Part shown: one piece after another, positions 45,737-54,141 of the stretch
Position numbering within the stretch: position 1 is the stretch's first letter
Layout: the number at the start of each line of letters is the position of its first letter
Origin: Vibrio sp. JPW-9-11-11
GTDB lineage: Bacteria; Pseudomonadota; Gammaproteobacteria; Enterobacterales; Vibrionaceae
NCBI RefSeq assembly: GCF_013369335.1
Contig: NZ_SZQJ01000003.1
Coordinates: 124,001 to 188,000 of the forward strand
DNA length: 64,000 nt
Reading direction: 5' to 3'
Made by a program: the position numbers and the translations under genes
The notes under the pieces: model-generated
Databases searched by the model: none
Told to the model about the DNA's origin: nothing
What the model saw: only the letters and a program-made list of their open reading frames with translations

Positions 45737-46777
45737 TTAGAAGTCGTAACGTAGACCTAGCGCTAGCTCGTCTTCAGCATCTGTTTTAGAGATGTATGAC
45801 TTGCTATCATCAAGTAGGTTGAAGTTGTACGAGATGTAAGTACGGAAGTTTGGCTTGAAGTAGTACGTCGCGTCGATAGCGATGTTGTCCGCTGCGTCGT
45901 ACTTAGTACCAGAAACTTTGTCTTCTAGGTAGTTGTACGTGGTCGTGAACGCAACTTTGTCCATTTTGTAAGCCGCTGCGAACTCGTAACCAGTTTTATC
46001 GGTTTTGCTTGAACCGTCTTTTTCTTGGCCGTCAACGAACGTACCTGCGAAGTATAGGTCGTTGATCGAGTATGACGCCGCTAGAATGTATTGATCAGCA
46101 GAGGCATTAGTATCTGTGTTTTGATCAGCGTAACCCGCACCTAGCTTAACGCCACTGTCGCCAATTGCGTAGATAGCAGATAGTGAGTAACCATCCGTTT
46201 CATTGTCAGTGTAGCCGCCGTTAGTCGTATCTTCGATGCGGTCAGCGAAACGGTAGCTTGCTTTCACGCCTAGGTCAGCAAATTGGCCTTTGTAAGACAG
46301 CATGTTGTCTGTACGGTCTGCAACAGCAATTTTGTATGCCGCAGTGTTGCCGTGGTAAGACATGATATCGGTAAAGTCAGTGATAACACCCAATGCACCG
46401 TCGTTTTTACCGTAAGTCACTTCACCGAAGTTACCGCCGATACCCGCGTAAGTGTAACGATGGTCGATGTCGTCCTTATCACCCGCAGTACCGCTGTCGT
46501 TTGCTTGGAATTCACCTTCGTAGAAACCAAGGCCGTATAGGCTGTCTGTGATTTGAGTTTTACCTAGGAAGTTTAGACGTACACGAGTTCTATCTTCAGC
46601 TTTGCCATCTTTTAGAGATAGACGAGCTTCAGCACGACCACCGATCTCTAGAGAGTTGCCGTTAGCGCTGTATACAGAAGTACCTTCGATACCGCCTGCT
46701 TGAATACCGTCTGCCGCGTTTGCGCCAGTTGCTACTGCTGCAGCTGAAACTGCTAGAGCAATCAGAGTTTTGTTCAT
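45737..46777 (-). CDS. ompU: OmpU-type outer-membrane porin
   Basis: General porin of 346 residues. Signal peptide MNKTLIALAVSAAAVATGANA, then ADGIQAGG. The sequence is beta-rich with GIGGNFGEVTYGKNDG (the constriction-loop side typical of Vibrio porins), and it ends in YDF, the C-terminal aromatic needed for Bam assembly. In V. cholerae ompU is turned on by ToxR and helps resist bile and antimicrobial peptides. A 537-base AT-rich region lies upstream. I did not see a convincing ToxR repeat. Confidence 0.92.
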   Translation of the reverse strand: MNKTLIALAVSAAAVATGANAADGIQAGGIEGTSVYSANGNSLEIGGRAEARLSLKDGKAEDRTRVRLNFLGKTQITDSLYGLGFYEGEFQANDSGTAGDKDDIDHRYTYAGIGGNFGEVTYGKNDGALGVITDFTDIMSYHGNTAAYKIAVADRTDNMLSYKGQFADLGVKASYRFADRIEDTTNGGYTDNETDGYSLSAIYAIGDSGVKLGAGYADQNTDTNASADQYILAASYSINDLYFAGTFVDGQEKDGSSKTDKTGYEFAAAYKMDKVAFTTTYNYLEDKVSGTKYDAADNIAIDATYYFKPNFRTYISYNFNLLDDSKSYISKTDAEDELALGLRYDF

Positions 46778-47248
46778 CTTATAAGTCCTAATTTACTGTC
46801 CATAAATAGTTGTGTTGCGAGTGATGAGCCATTAGATGACCATCCTCTATCGATTGCTCAAGTGATTCAATCTTCATAAGTGAGAATCACGCTGAATAAC
46901 ATCTCGATCAATCGGTGAGCAATGTTGTAACGCTAAAGTTCCAGTAGCAGTTAGTAAAACGATATAAATTGGATTATTGAACAGTGTTTTATTTATCAAA
47001 ATAAATATCAAGATGATGATATTAAAGGTTTTTATTCGATTGTTGACTGGCTTGTAATTAACGTGTGTTTTAGTTTTTTTTTGTTTGCTGCTGGGTTTTT
47101 TATCAATGTGGTGAATGAGTGCATTTAATTTGTGATTGGAAAAATCGAACATGGACGGGCATAAGTTAACGCAAAAACGTCGGGAATGGATTTAGGATGA
47201 TTTCGGTGCTAAGTTTGTTTACACTAGAGAAAATTGATTAGCTTACAC
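46778..47248. promoter_or_regulatory. AT-rich region between ompU and greA
   Basis: About 470 bases without a convincing gene, containing divergent promoters for ompU (minus) and greA (plus). T-rich tracts (47067-47082) and TGTGATTGGA-type sequence are visible but no consensus site could be assigned. An ORF of 92 codons on the minus strand (46874-47152) looks like chance. Confidence 0.5.
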
Positions 47249-47285
47249 ACTACCTAATCCTTGTGGTTGGGTAGTTTTGTTTTGT
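47249..47285 (+). terminator. greA leader attenuator-like hairpin
   Basis: ACTACCTAA / TTGGGTAGT stem (nine pairs, one G-U) with a nine-base loop, followed by TTTGTTTTG. It ends about 30 bases before the greA start. The position resembles the E. coli greA leader, where early termination gives short GraL RNAs. Confidence 0.6.
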
Positions 47286-47314
47286 CCAAAGAAAGCTTTG
47301 GAATGAGGTAAATG

Positions 47315-47788
47315 ATGGAAAAAGTCCCTATGACATTGCGTGGCGAACAAAAGCTACGCGCAGAACTCGACCGACTACTCAAGCTTCGCCCGCAAATTTC
47401 TGAAGCGATTGCCGAGGCTCGTGAGCTAGGTGATTTAAAAGAGAATGCAGAATACCACGCAGCTCGTGAAGAGCAGGGTATTTGTGAAGCACAAATTCGC
47501 GATATCGAATACAAGCTTTCAGTGGCGCAAGTGATTGACGTAACGAAAATGGACAACACGGGCAAGATCATTTTCGGCTCGACTGTTACATTGATCGACT
47601 GTGACACGGAAGAAGAGAAAACTTACCAGATTGTCGGCGATGATGAAGCCGACATTAAAGCGGGGTTGATTTCGGTTAGTTCCCCTATTGCTCGTGGTTT
47701 GATTGGTAAAATGGAAGGTGACGAGGTAGCTATCTCGACGCCTGGCGGCGAACGTGATTTCGAAATCGACCGCGTTGAGTACATTTAA
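47315..47788 (+). CDS. greA: Transcription elongation factor GreA
   Basis: Rescues stalled RNA polymerase by promoting cleavage of backtracked RNA. 157 residues: a coiled-coil N-terminal domain with the tip acidic residues in [21 protein letters not shown] (Asp and Glu that hold the catalytic Mg2+) and a C-terminal FKBP-like domain ([18 protein letters not shown]). Start ATG 47315 is taken over the adjacent ATG 47312 because GAGG (47305-47308) then has a six-base spacing. A strong terminator follows. Confidence 0.96.
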   Translation: MEKVPMTLRGEQKLRAELDRLLKLRPQISEAIAEARELGDLKENAEYHAAREEQGICEAQIRDIEYKLSVAQVIDVTKMDNTGKIIFGSTVTLIDCDTEEEKTYQIVGDDEADIKAGLISVSSPIARGLIGKMEGDEVAISTPGGERDFEIDRVEYI

Positions 47789-47803
47789 TTATACCTAGAT
47801 AAC

Positions 47804-47831
47804 AAAAAAGGTCGCTTAGGCGACCTTTTTT
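47804..47831. terminator. Bidirectional terminator, greA / yhbY
   Basis: AAAAAAGGTCGC / GCGACCTTTTTT with loop TTAG, perfect 12-bp. It serves convergent greA and yhbY. Confidence 0.9.
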
Positions 47832-47850
47832 ATTGCTCATTGCAGTACAA

Positions 47851-48147
47851 TTACTTGCGTGGCAGTTCGATTTTACGCTCGTCTGATTGACGGAACAGAA
47901 CCAGTGTTTTACCGATAACTTGTACTTTCTCAGCGCGAGTTTCACGCACGATAGCGTCGATAATCAGGTTTTTTGTTTCGCGCTCTTCAGAGGCGACTTT
48001 TACTTTGATCAGCTCGTGGTGATCAAGAGCAATTTCGATTTCCGCTAGAACAGCTTCAGTAAGTCCATTTGCGCCCATAAGCACAACAGGTTTTAGACTG
48101 TGCGCTAGGCCTTTTAGATGCTGCTTTTGTTTAGTGCTTAGGTTCAT
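47851..48147 (-). CDS. yhbY: Ribosome assembly RNA-binding protein YhbY (CRS1/YhbY domain)
   Basis: Binds pre-50S ribosomal particles; 98 residues and one CRM domain. Start ATG 48147 gives MNLSTKQKQHLKGLAH exactly as in E. coli YhbY. Other diagnostic residues are KPVVLMGANGLTEAVLAEIE (GxxG-type loop) and KTLVLFRQSDERKIELPRK at the C-terminus. It is divergent from rlmE with 113 bases between them, as in E. coli. Confidence 0.95.
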   Translation of the reverse strand: MNLSTKQKQHLKGLAHSLKPVVLMGANGLTEAVLAEIEIALDHHELIKVKVASEERETKNLIIDAIVRETRAEKVQVIGKTLVLFRQSDERKIELPRK

Positions 48148-48260
48148 TACGCGGCCAATTTTCTTTACTATTAGGGTTGAAAAATACCATTTTAACGCCA
48201 TCTAACCCTGAAGACTATAATTTATTGGGTTAGTTGCTCCCTCTCTCTGCTAGGAAACGA

Positions 48261-48890
48261 ATGAGTAAACAGAAACATTCAGCCAGCTCAGGCCGTTGGT
48301 TGAAAGAACATTTTGACGACAAGTATGCCAATGAAGCCCGTAAAAAAGGCTACCGTTCGCGTGCGTATTTCAAAATCGAAGAGATCCAAACCAAAGATAA
48401 ACTCCTAAAACCGGGTATGACGGTGGTCGATTTGGGGGCTGCGCCCGGTGGCTGGTCTCAATATGCTGCTAAGATAGTAGGAGAGCAAGGTCAGATTATC
48501 GCTTGTGACTTACTGCCGATGGACCCTATCGCAGGTGTGAGTTTCCTTCAGGGAGACTTCCGCGAAGAAGCGGTACTCGAGGCATTGCTCGAGCGCATTC
48601 AGCCGTCTATGGTCGATGTTGTCATGTCAGATATGGCGCCCAACATCGCTGGCAACAACTCAGTCGACCAGCCAAGAGCCATGTATTTGGTGGAGTTGGC
48701 CTTAGATATGTGTCGACAAGTTCTAGCCCCTAATGGTAGCTTTGTGGTCAAGGTTTTCCAGGGCGAAGGGTTTGATCAGTTCGTCAAAGAAGTCCGAAAC
48801 GAATTTAAAGTCGTAAAAGTAAGAAAACCTGACTCTTCGCGAGCGCGCTCACGAGAAGTCTTCATCGTAGCCACTGGTTACAAAGGTTAA
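48261..48890 (+). CDS. rlmE: 23S rRNA 2'-O-ribose U2552 methyltransferase
   Basis: Methylates U2552 in the ribosomal A-loop of 23S rRNA, late in 50S assembly. 209 residues from ATG 48261 ([20 protein letters not shown]), after TAGGAA; an upstream in-frame TTG is not supported by the family. Catalytic Lys38 is in RAYFK; the second and third catalytic residues are in SDMAPN and VVKVFQG, and the glutamate is in SRARSREVF. The SAM motif is [16 protein letters not shown]. It precedes ftsH by 99 bases. Confidence 0.96.
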   Translation: MSKQKHSASSGRWLKEHFDDKYANEARKKGYRSRAYFKIEEIQTKDKLLKPGMTVVDLGAAPGGWSQYAAKIVGEQGQIIACDLLPMDPIAGVSFLQGDFREEAVLEALLERIQPSMVDVVMSDMAPNIAGNNSVDQPRAMYLVELALDMCRQVLAPNGSFVVKVFQGEGFDQFVKEVRNEFKVVKVRKPDSSRARSREVFIVATGYKG

Positions 48891-48989
48891 CCATTTTGCG
48901 CTTTGATAGGCAAGTTAACACTATAGCTACAGGTTATAAACTGTAGTACCCTACCTTTAATTACAATTAGTTATCGAGAGGCTGACACC

Positions 48990-50948
48990 TTGAGTGACAT
49001 GGCAAAAAATTTAATTCTGTGGCTTGTTATCGCCGTCGTGTTGATGTCGGTTTTCCAGAGCTTTGGCCCTGGAGAAAGCAATGGCAGAGCAGTGGATTAC
49101 ACCACGTTTGTACAGGAAGTTGGCCAAGGCCAGATTCAGGAAGCAACTTTTAAAGACGGTGAAATTACTTTCACTCGTCGTGGCGGTGGCGCACGTTATG
49201 TTACTTACATGCCTGTCTACGACCAAAAGCTCCTTGATGACCTCATCAACCAAAACGTGAAAGTGCAAGGTACGCCGCCAGAAGAGCAGAGCCTACTAGG
49301 TACAATCTTTATCTCTTGGTTCCCAATGATCTTACTGATTGGTGTATGGATTTTCTTCATGCGTCAAATGCAAGGCGGCGGCGGTAAAGGCGCGATGTCG
49401 TTTGGTAAGAGCAAAGCTCGAATGATGAGCGAAGAACAAATTAAAACAACTTTTGCTGACGTTGCAGGGTGCGACGAAGCAAAAGAAGATGTGAAAGAAC
49501 TCGTTGACTACCTTCGCGACCCGAGCCGCTTCCAAAAGCTGGGCGGTAAGATCCCAACGGGTGTGTTGATGGTCGGTCCTCCAGGTACGGGTAAAACGCT
49601 ACTGGCTAAAGCTATCGCAGGTGAAGCCAAAGTCCCATTCTTTACCATCTCTGGTTCTGACTTCGTAGAAATGTTCGTCGGTGTTGGTGCCTCTCGTGTA
49701 CGTGACATGTTCGAGCAAGCGAAAAAAGCCGCACCTTGTATCATCTTTATCGATGAGATCGATGCGGTCGGTCGCCAGCGTGGCGCAGGCGTAGGTGGTG
49801 GTCACGACGAGCGTGAGCAAACCCTGAACCAAATGCTAGTTGAGATGGATGGTTTTGAGGGTAACGAAGGTATTATCGTTATCGCTGCGACTAACCGCCC
49901 AGATGTACTAGACCCAGCCCTTCTTCGTCCTGGTCGTTTCGACCGTCAGGTTGTGGTTGGTCTACCTGATGTCCGTGGTCGCGAACAAATCCTAAAAGTT
50001 CATATGCGTAAAGTGCCTCTTGCTGGTGACGTAGAGCCTTCTTTGATTGCTCGTGGTACGCCTGGCTTCTCTGGTGCAGATCTCGCTAACCTAGTTAACG
50101 AAGCGGCACTGTTTGCTGCGCGTGGTAACAAGCGCAATGTCTCTATGGTTGAGTTTGAACTAGCGAAAGACAAGATCATGATGGGTGCTGAACGCCGCTC
50201 TATGGTGATGTCTGAAGAGACAAAAGAGTCAACGGCATACCACGAAGCGGGTCACGCGATTGTTGGTCGCTTAGTGCCTGAGCACGATCCTGTGTACAAG
50301 GTGTCGATCATTCCTCGCGGCCGTGCACTTGGTGTGACCATGTACTTGCCGGAACAAGACCGCGTCAGCATGTCTCGTCAGCACCTTGAATCGATGATCT
50401 CAAGTTTATACGGTGGTCGTCTTGCTGAAGAGCTTATCTATGGTGCGGATAAAGTATCCACCGGCGCTTCAAACGATATCGAGCGTGCTACCGATATTGC
50501 ACGTAAGATGGTGACTCAGTGGGGCTTCTCTGAAAAGCTCGGTCCACTGCTTTACGCTGAAGATGAAGGCGAAGTGTTCCTTGGCCGTAGCGTGACGCAA
50601 ACTAAGCATATGTCCGATGACACGGCGAAACTCATTGATGATGAAGTTCGTAGCATCATTGACCGCAACTACGAACGTGCGAAGCAAATCCTTGAAGATA
50701 ACATGGATATTATGCACGCGATGAAAGATGCGTTGATGAAGTATGAAACCATCGATGCTGGTCAGATTGATGACCTGATGGAGCGTAAGGCGGACATTCG
50801 TGAGCCTGCGGGCTGGGGGGATAACCCAAGTAATAAGCCAGAGGCGAAAAGCGAAGCCAAGCCGGAAGACGCGACGGATGAGCCGCAAACAGATGCTGTT
50901 CAAGAAGACGCCAATGTAGAGCCTACAGAGAAAAAAGACTCTGAGTGA
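48990..50948 (+). CDS. ftsH: ATP-dependent zinc metalloprotease FtsH
   Basis: Membrane-anchored AAA protease that degrades LpxC, RpoH and damaged membrane proteins. 652 residues. Two helices (about 7-25 and 104-124) flank a periplasmic loop. Walker A GPPGTGKT near 198, SRH region ([18 protein letters not shown]), protease HEAGH with His418-Glu419 and His422. The start here is TTG 48990; ATG 48999 (MAKNLILW) is the alternative and matches E. coli numbering. Start of the rlmE-ftsH-folP-glmM block. A Lys/Glu/Pro-rich tail of about 50 residues follows the last domain. Confidence 0.96.
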   Translation: MSDMAKNLILWLVIAVVLMSVFQSFGPGESNGRAVDYTTFVQEVGQGQIQEATFKDGEITFTRRGGGARYVTYMPVYDQKLLDDLINQNVKVQGTPPEEQSLLGTIFISWFPMILLIGVWIFFMRQMQGGGGKGAMSFGKSKARMMSEEQIKTTFADVAGCDEAKEDVKELVDYLRDPSRFQKLGGKIPTGVLMVGPPGTGKTLLAKAIAGEAKVPFFTISGSDFVEMFVGVGASRVRDMFEQAKKAAPCIIFIDEIDAVGRQRGAGVGGGHDEREQTLNQMLVEMDGFEGNEGIIVIAATNRPDVLDPALLRPGRFDRQVVVGLPDVRGREQILKVHMRKVPLAGDVEPSLIARGTPGFSGADLANLVNEAALFAARGNKRNVSMVEFELAKDKIMMGAERRSMVMSEETKESTAYHEAGHAIVGRLVPEHDPVYKVSIIPRGRALGVTMYLPEQDRVSMSRQHLESMISSLYGGRLAEELIYGADKVSTGASNDIERATDIARKMVTQWGFSEKLGPLLYAEDEGEVFLGRSVTQTKHMSDDTAKLIDDEVRSIIDRNYERAKQILEDNMDIMHAMKDALMKYETIDAGQIDDLMERKADIREPAGWGDNPSNKPEAKSEAKPEDATDEPQTDAVQEDANVEPTEKKDSE

Positions 50949-50963
50949 TTGCTAGTAATAATT

Positions 50964-50989
50964 AAACCCCGAGATTCCTCGGGGTTTTT
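50964..50989 (+). terminator. ftsH-folP terminator-like hairpin
   Basis: AAACCCCGAG / CTCGGGGTTT perfect 10-bp stem with loop ATTC, then TT and G. It ends only 12 bases before the folP ATG and contains the only Shine-Dalgarno-like bases (GGGG), so read-through transcripts may be poorly translated. Confidence 0.7.
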
Positions 50990-50998
50990 GTGTTTATG

Positions 50999-51829
50999 AT
51001 GAAAATTAAAGCCAACAATAAAACCCTCGACCTTTCTCAGCCTCAAGTGATGGGCATCCTGAATGTCACGCCAGACTCCTTTTCTGATGGCGGCAAGTTC
51101 AATCGTTTGAATGACGCTTTGCATCAAGCCAAACGCATGATTGATGCAGGTGTGGCGATAATTGATATTGGCGGAGAGTCGACTCGTCCAGGGGCTCCCG
51201 ATGTGGAACTCGAACAAGAGTTGCAACGTGTACTACCTGTCATTGAAGCGATTCGCCGTGAATCGGATGTGTGGATTTCGGTGGATACCAGTAAAGCCGA
51301 GGTCATGCGCCAAGCCGTTGATGCTGGAGCCGATATTATTAACGATGTTCGAGCGCTACAAGAGCCGGGGGCTCTGCAAGTCGCGGCGGATTCTGGGTTG
51401 CCGATTTGTTTAATGCATATGCAAGGTCAGCCAAGAACCATGCAAGCCAATCCGCATTATGATGACTTGCTCAAAGACGTAGGTGAGTTTCTCGAGCAGC
51501 GCATAGCTGAATGTGAATCTGTCGGAATTAGTCGTGATAAACTGATCCTAGACCCAGGGTTTGGGTTTGGTAAAACCATGGCACATAACTATCATATGCT
51601 GGCAAATTTAGAACAGTTTCATCAGTTTGGGCTACCGATTTTGGCGGGGATGTCTCGTAAGTCGATGATTTTCAAATTATTAGAAAAAACGCCAGCGGAG
51701 TGTGTCGCGGCCAGTGTGAGCTGTGCGACCATTGCAGCGATGAAAGGCGCGCAAATTATTCGTGTTCACGATTTTGAACAAACGCTAGATGCCATGAAAG
51801 TGGTCTCAATGGTACGTAATCACCGTTGA
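50999..51829 (+). CDS. folP: Dihydropteroate synthase
   Basis: Condenses p-aminobenzoate with dihydropterin pyrophosphate in folate synthesis; the sulfonamide target. 276 residues from ATG 50999 (MKIKANNKTLDLSQPQ). GTG 50990 and ATG 50996 are also in frame and no start has a good ribosome-binding site. Family motifs: NVTPDSFSDGG near 20, DIGGESTRPGA near 57, DPGFGFGKT near 182, GMSRKS near 217. The gene is read from the ftsH side with glmM 27 bases downstream, the usual enterobacterial order. Confidence 0.95.
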   Translation: MKIKANNKTLDLSQPQVMGILNVTPDSFSDGGKFNRLNDALHQAKRMIDAGVAIIDIGGESTRPGAPDVELEQELQRVLPVIEAIRRESDVWISVDTSKAEVMRQAVDAGADIINDVRALQEPGALQVAADSGLPICLMHMQGQPRTMQANPHYDDLLKDVGEFLEQRIAECESVGISRDKLILDPGFGFGKTMAHNYHMLANLEQFHQFGLPILAGMSRKSMIFKLLEKTPAECVAASVSCATIAAMKGAQIIRVHDFEQTLDAMKVVSMVRNHR

Positions 51830-51856
51830 GATAAGAAAAAAGATAAAGGAATCACT

Positions 51857-53197
51857 ATGTCGACGAAAAGACGTTATTTCGGTACAGATGGTGTACGAGG
51901 AAAAGTGGGGCAGTACCCAATCACTCCAGATTTCGTGCTAAAACTTGGCTGGGCTGCGGGGCGCGTATTGGCTAAGCAAGGCACAAAGAAAGTCATTATT
52001 GGTAAAGATACGCGTATCTCGGGCTATATGTTGGAGTCTGCATTAGAGGCGGGCCTTGCCGCTGCAGGCCTTAAGGCGACGTTTACTGGACCAATGCCAA
52101 CGCCCGCCGTTGCGTATCTGACGCAAACATTTCGTGCTGAGGCCGGCATTGTTATTTCTGCGTCGCACAACCCGTATTACGATAACGGTATTAAGTTTTT
52201 CTCGTCCGAGGGAACCAAACTTCCAGACGATATCGAATTAGCCATTGAAGCTGAGCTTGATAAAGAGATCGAGTGTGTTGAGTCGGCAGAATTGGGTAAG
52301 GCGACGCGCCTTAACGATGCAGCAGGTCGCTACATTGAGTTTTGTAAAAGCACTTTCCCCTCTGAACTAAGCTTGGCGGGACAAAAGGTTGTCGTTGATT
52401 GCGCGCACGGCGCGACTTACCACATTGCTCCTGCGGTGTTTAGTGAGCTTGGTGCTGAAGTCATTGCGATGGGCGTTGAGCCAAATGGCACCAACATCAA
52501 TGATCAAGTCGGTGCAACCGATGTTCGCGCATTGCAGCAACGCGTGGTTGAAGAAGGCGCGGCACTCGGCCTGGCGTTTGACGGTGACGGTGACCGAATT
52601 ATTATGGTCGACCATCTCGGTAATAAGATTGATGGGGACCAAATCGCCTATATCATCGCGCGTGATGCTCTGCGTCGTGGTGAGTTGAAGGGCGGTGTTG
52701 TCGGTACGCTTATGACCAACCTAGGTATGGAAAATGGCCTGAAACAGCTAGGCATTCCATTCGTTCGCGCGGCGGTGGGTGACCGTTATGTCATGGAGCA
52801 ACTGCTAGAAAAAGGTTGGAAGATCGGCGCGGAAAACTCAGGTCACGTCATCTTATTGGATAAAGTCACGACGGGCGATGCGATTGTTGCTGCGCTACAG
52901 GTGTTGGCATCTGTGGTAGGAAGTGACATGTCATTGCATGACTTATCACAAGGTATGACGCTATACCCTCAAGTGCTAGAAAATGTGCGTTTTTCCGGTG
53001 ACTCAAACCCACTTGAAGCCGACGCGGTAAAAGCCGCTGTTGCGACAGTAGAGCGTGAACTGGGTGACAAAGGGCGCGTACTACTGCGTAAGTCAGGAAC
53101 CGAACCGTTGATCCGAGTGATGGTTGAGGGTGAAGACGCAGAGTTAGTTCAAAACTCAGCGCTGAAAATCGCCCAAGCGGTTAAAGAGAGTTTTTAA
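51857..53197 (+). CDS. glmM: Phosphoglucosamine mutase
   Basis: Converts glucosamine-6-phosphate to glucosamine-1-phosphate for UDP-GlcNAc synthesis. 446 residues. N-terminus [17 protein letters not shown]; phosphoserine Ser103 in [11 protein letters not shown]; metal loop FDGDGDR; GENSGH sugar loop; C-terminal [12 protein letters not shown] phosphate loop. A different family branch from the phosphohexomutase at 12.8 kb. Last gene of the ftsH operon with its own terminator. Confidence 0.97.
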   Translation: MSTKRRYFGTDGVRGKVGQYPITPDFVLKLGWAAGRVLAKQGTKKVIIGKDTRISGYMLESALEAGLAAAGLKATFTGPMPTPAVAYLTQTFRAEAGIVISASHNPYYDNGIKFFSSEGTKLPDDIELAIEAELDKEIECVESAELGKATRLNDAAGRYIEFCKSTFPSELSLAGQKVVVDCAHGATYHIAPAVFSELGAEVIAMGVEPNGTNINDQVGATDVRALQQRVVEEGAALGLAFDGDGDRIIMVDHLGNKIDGDQIAYIIARDALRRGELKGGVVGTLMTNLGMENGLKQLGIPFVRAAVGDRYVMEQLLEKGWKIGAENSGHVILLDKVTTGDAIVAALQVLASVVGSDMSLHDLSQGMTLYPQVLENVRFSGDSNPLEADAVKAAVATVERELGDKGRVLLRKSGTEPLIRVMVEGEDAELVQNSALKIAQAVKESF

Positions 53198-53206
53198 GGT
53201 CAATAC

Positions 53207-53238
53207 AACTGCCGCCTAATGGTGGCAGTTTGTTTTCT
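53207..53238 (+). terminator. glmM terminator
   Basis: AACTGCCGCC / GGTGGCAGTT stem (one G-U pair) with loop TAAT, followed by TGTTTTC. Confidence 0.82.
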
Positions 53239-53280
53239 ATTCCGGTTGGCTTTTGTGCTAGTATCGGCCCGTTCTCACTA

Positions 53281-53691
53281 ATGGCAAATGGTATGCAATC
53301 ACAATCATTACAGTTTCTGCATGAAATGGGTGTTGATTACTATCAACTGCATCACCCAGAAAGACTGGCGGGATATCAGGCGCCTTCTTTGTCTCTTGAA
53401 CCAAACTGCCGTCTGTTACTGGTCGCGCCGCATTGCCCAACCGGGCCTTATGCTGTTCTATTTGAGCGAGTGCTAACCAGCATCAATCTTAGTTTATCCG
53501 ACGCTCGTCATATCGCACCTTACCAATTATCGATGTTGGGAGACCATCAGCTTGAATGGATATGGTTTGCTGGTTGTGAGGTGGAAGGGGTGTTCAACGC
53601 TAACGTATTAACCTCTCCCTCGCTCGATTTGATCGACGGTAATCAGCAACATCGCCGAGCTTTATGGCAGCAGATTTGTTCCTATAAATAA
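53281..53691 (+). CDS. holD: DNA polymerase III psi subunit
   Basis: Links the clamp loader to SSB through the chi subunit. 136 residues from ATG 53281; ATG 53293 (MQSQSLQFLHEMG) is also possible, and neither has a strong ribosome-binding site. An in-frame TTG at 53230 overlaps the glmM terminator and is rejected. The family is weakly conserved, but the N-terminal LQFLHEMGVDYYQLHHPERLAGY and C-terminal RRALWQQICSYK match HolD. One-base overlap (TAATG) with rimI, the usual neighbour. Confidence 0.85.
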   Translation: MANGMQSQSLQFLHEMGVDYYQLHHPERLAGYQAPSLSLEPNCRLLLVAPHCPTGPYAVLFERVLTSINLSLSDARHIAPYQLSMLGDHQLEWIWFAGCEVEGVFNANVLTSPSLDLIDGNQQHRRALWQQICSYK

Positions 53692-54137
53692 TGAAAATTC
53701 TTCCTTTAGCCGAGACCCATCTTGACCAAGTATGGGCGATTGAAACTCAGGCTCACAGCCATCCTTGGGCTGAGAGCATGATCCGCGATTTACATTCTCG
53801 TGGCGCTTGCCACCACGTACTCGTCGACAATGAAAAGGTGGTCGGTTACTTCTATGCTCAGAATATTGTTGGAGAAATCACCTTACTGAATATCGCCGTT
53901 GACCCTAGTCGTCAGGGGCAAGGTTTAGGTAAAAAACTGCTCAACGGTTTTTTAGAGCTATGTGAACAGTGCCAAGCGGAAAGTGCCTGGCTGGAAGTGA
54001 GGGAAAGCAATTTCACAGCTTTTCATCTCTACCAAGCGTTGGGGTTTAATGAGGTGGATCGTCGTCGCAATTACTATCCGAGTGCTAACGGTAACCGAGA
54101 AGATGCCATCATCATGAGTTATCTGTTTTTCTACTAA
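53691..54137 (+). CDS. rimI: Ribosomal protein bS18-alanine N-acetyltransferase
   Basis: Acetylates the N-terminal alanine of ribosomal protein S18. 148 residues, GNAT fold. Acetyl-CoA binding RQGQGLGKKLL near 85, LEVRESNFTAFHLYQALGF near 105-125, and the C-terminal YY-containing catalytic part (RRNYYPSANGNREDAIIMSYLF). Translationally coupled to holD. Its stop is only four bases from the convergent GGDEF-EAL gene, with no terminator between them. Confidence 0.94.
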   Translation: MKILPLAETHLDQVWAIETQAHSHPWAESMIRDLHSRGACHHVLVDNEKVVGYFYAQNIVGEITLLNIAVDPSRQGQGLGKKLLNGFLELCEQCQAESAWLEVRESNFTAFHLYQALGFNEVDRRRNYYPSANGNREDAIIMSYLFFY

Positions 54138-54141
54138 CTCA

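Noticed and set aside
46874..47152. 92-codon ORF on the minus strand upstream of ompU
   Set aside because: Low-complexity Lys/Ile/Asn-rich translation of AT-rich DNA, no ribosome-binding site and no family resemblance.
53230..53280. holD start at TTG 53230
   Set aside because: It lies at the edge of the glmM terminator and the extra residues do not resemble the HolD N-terminus.
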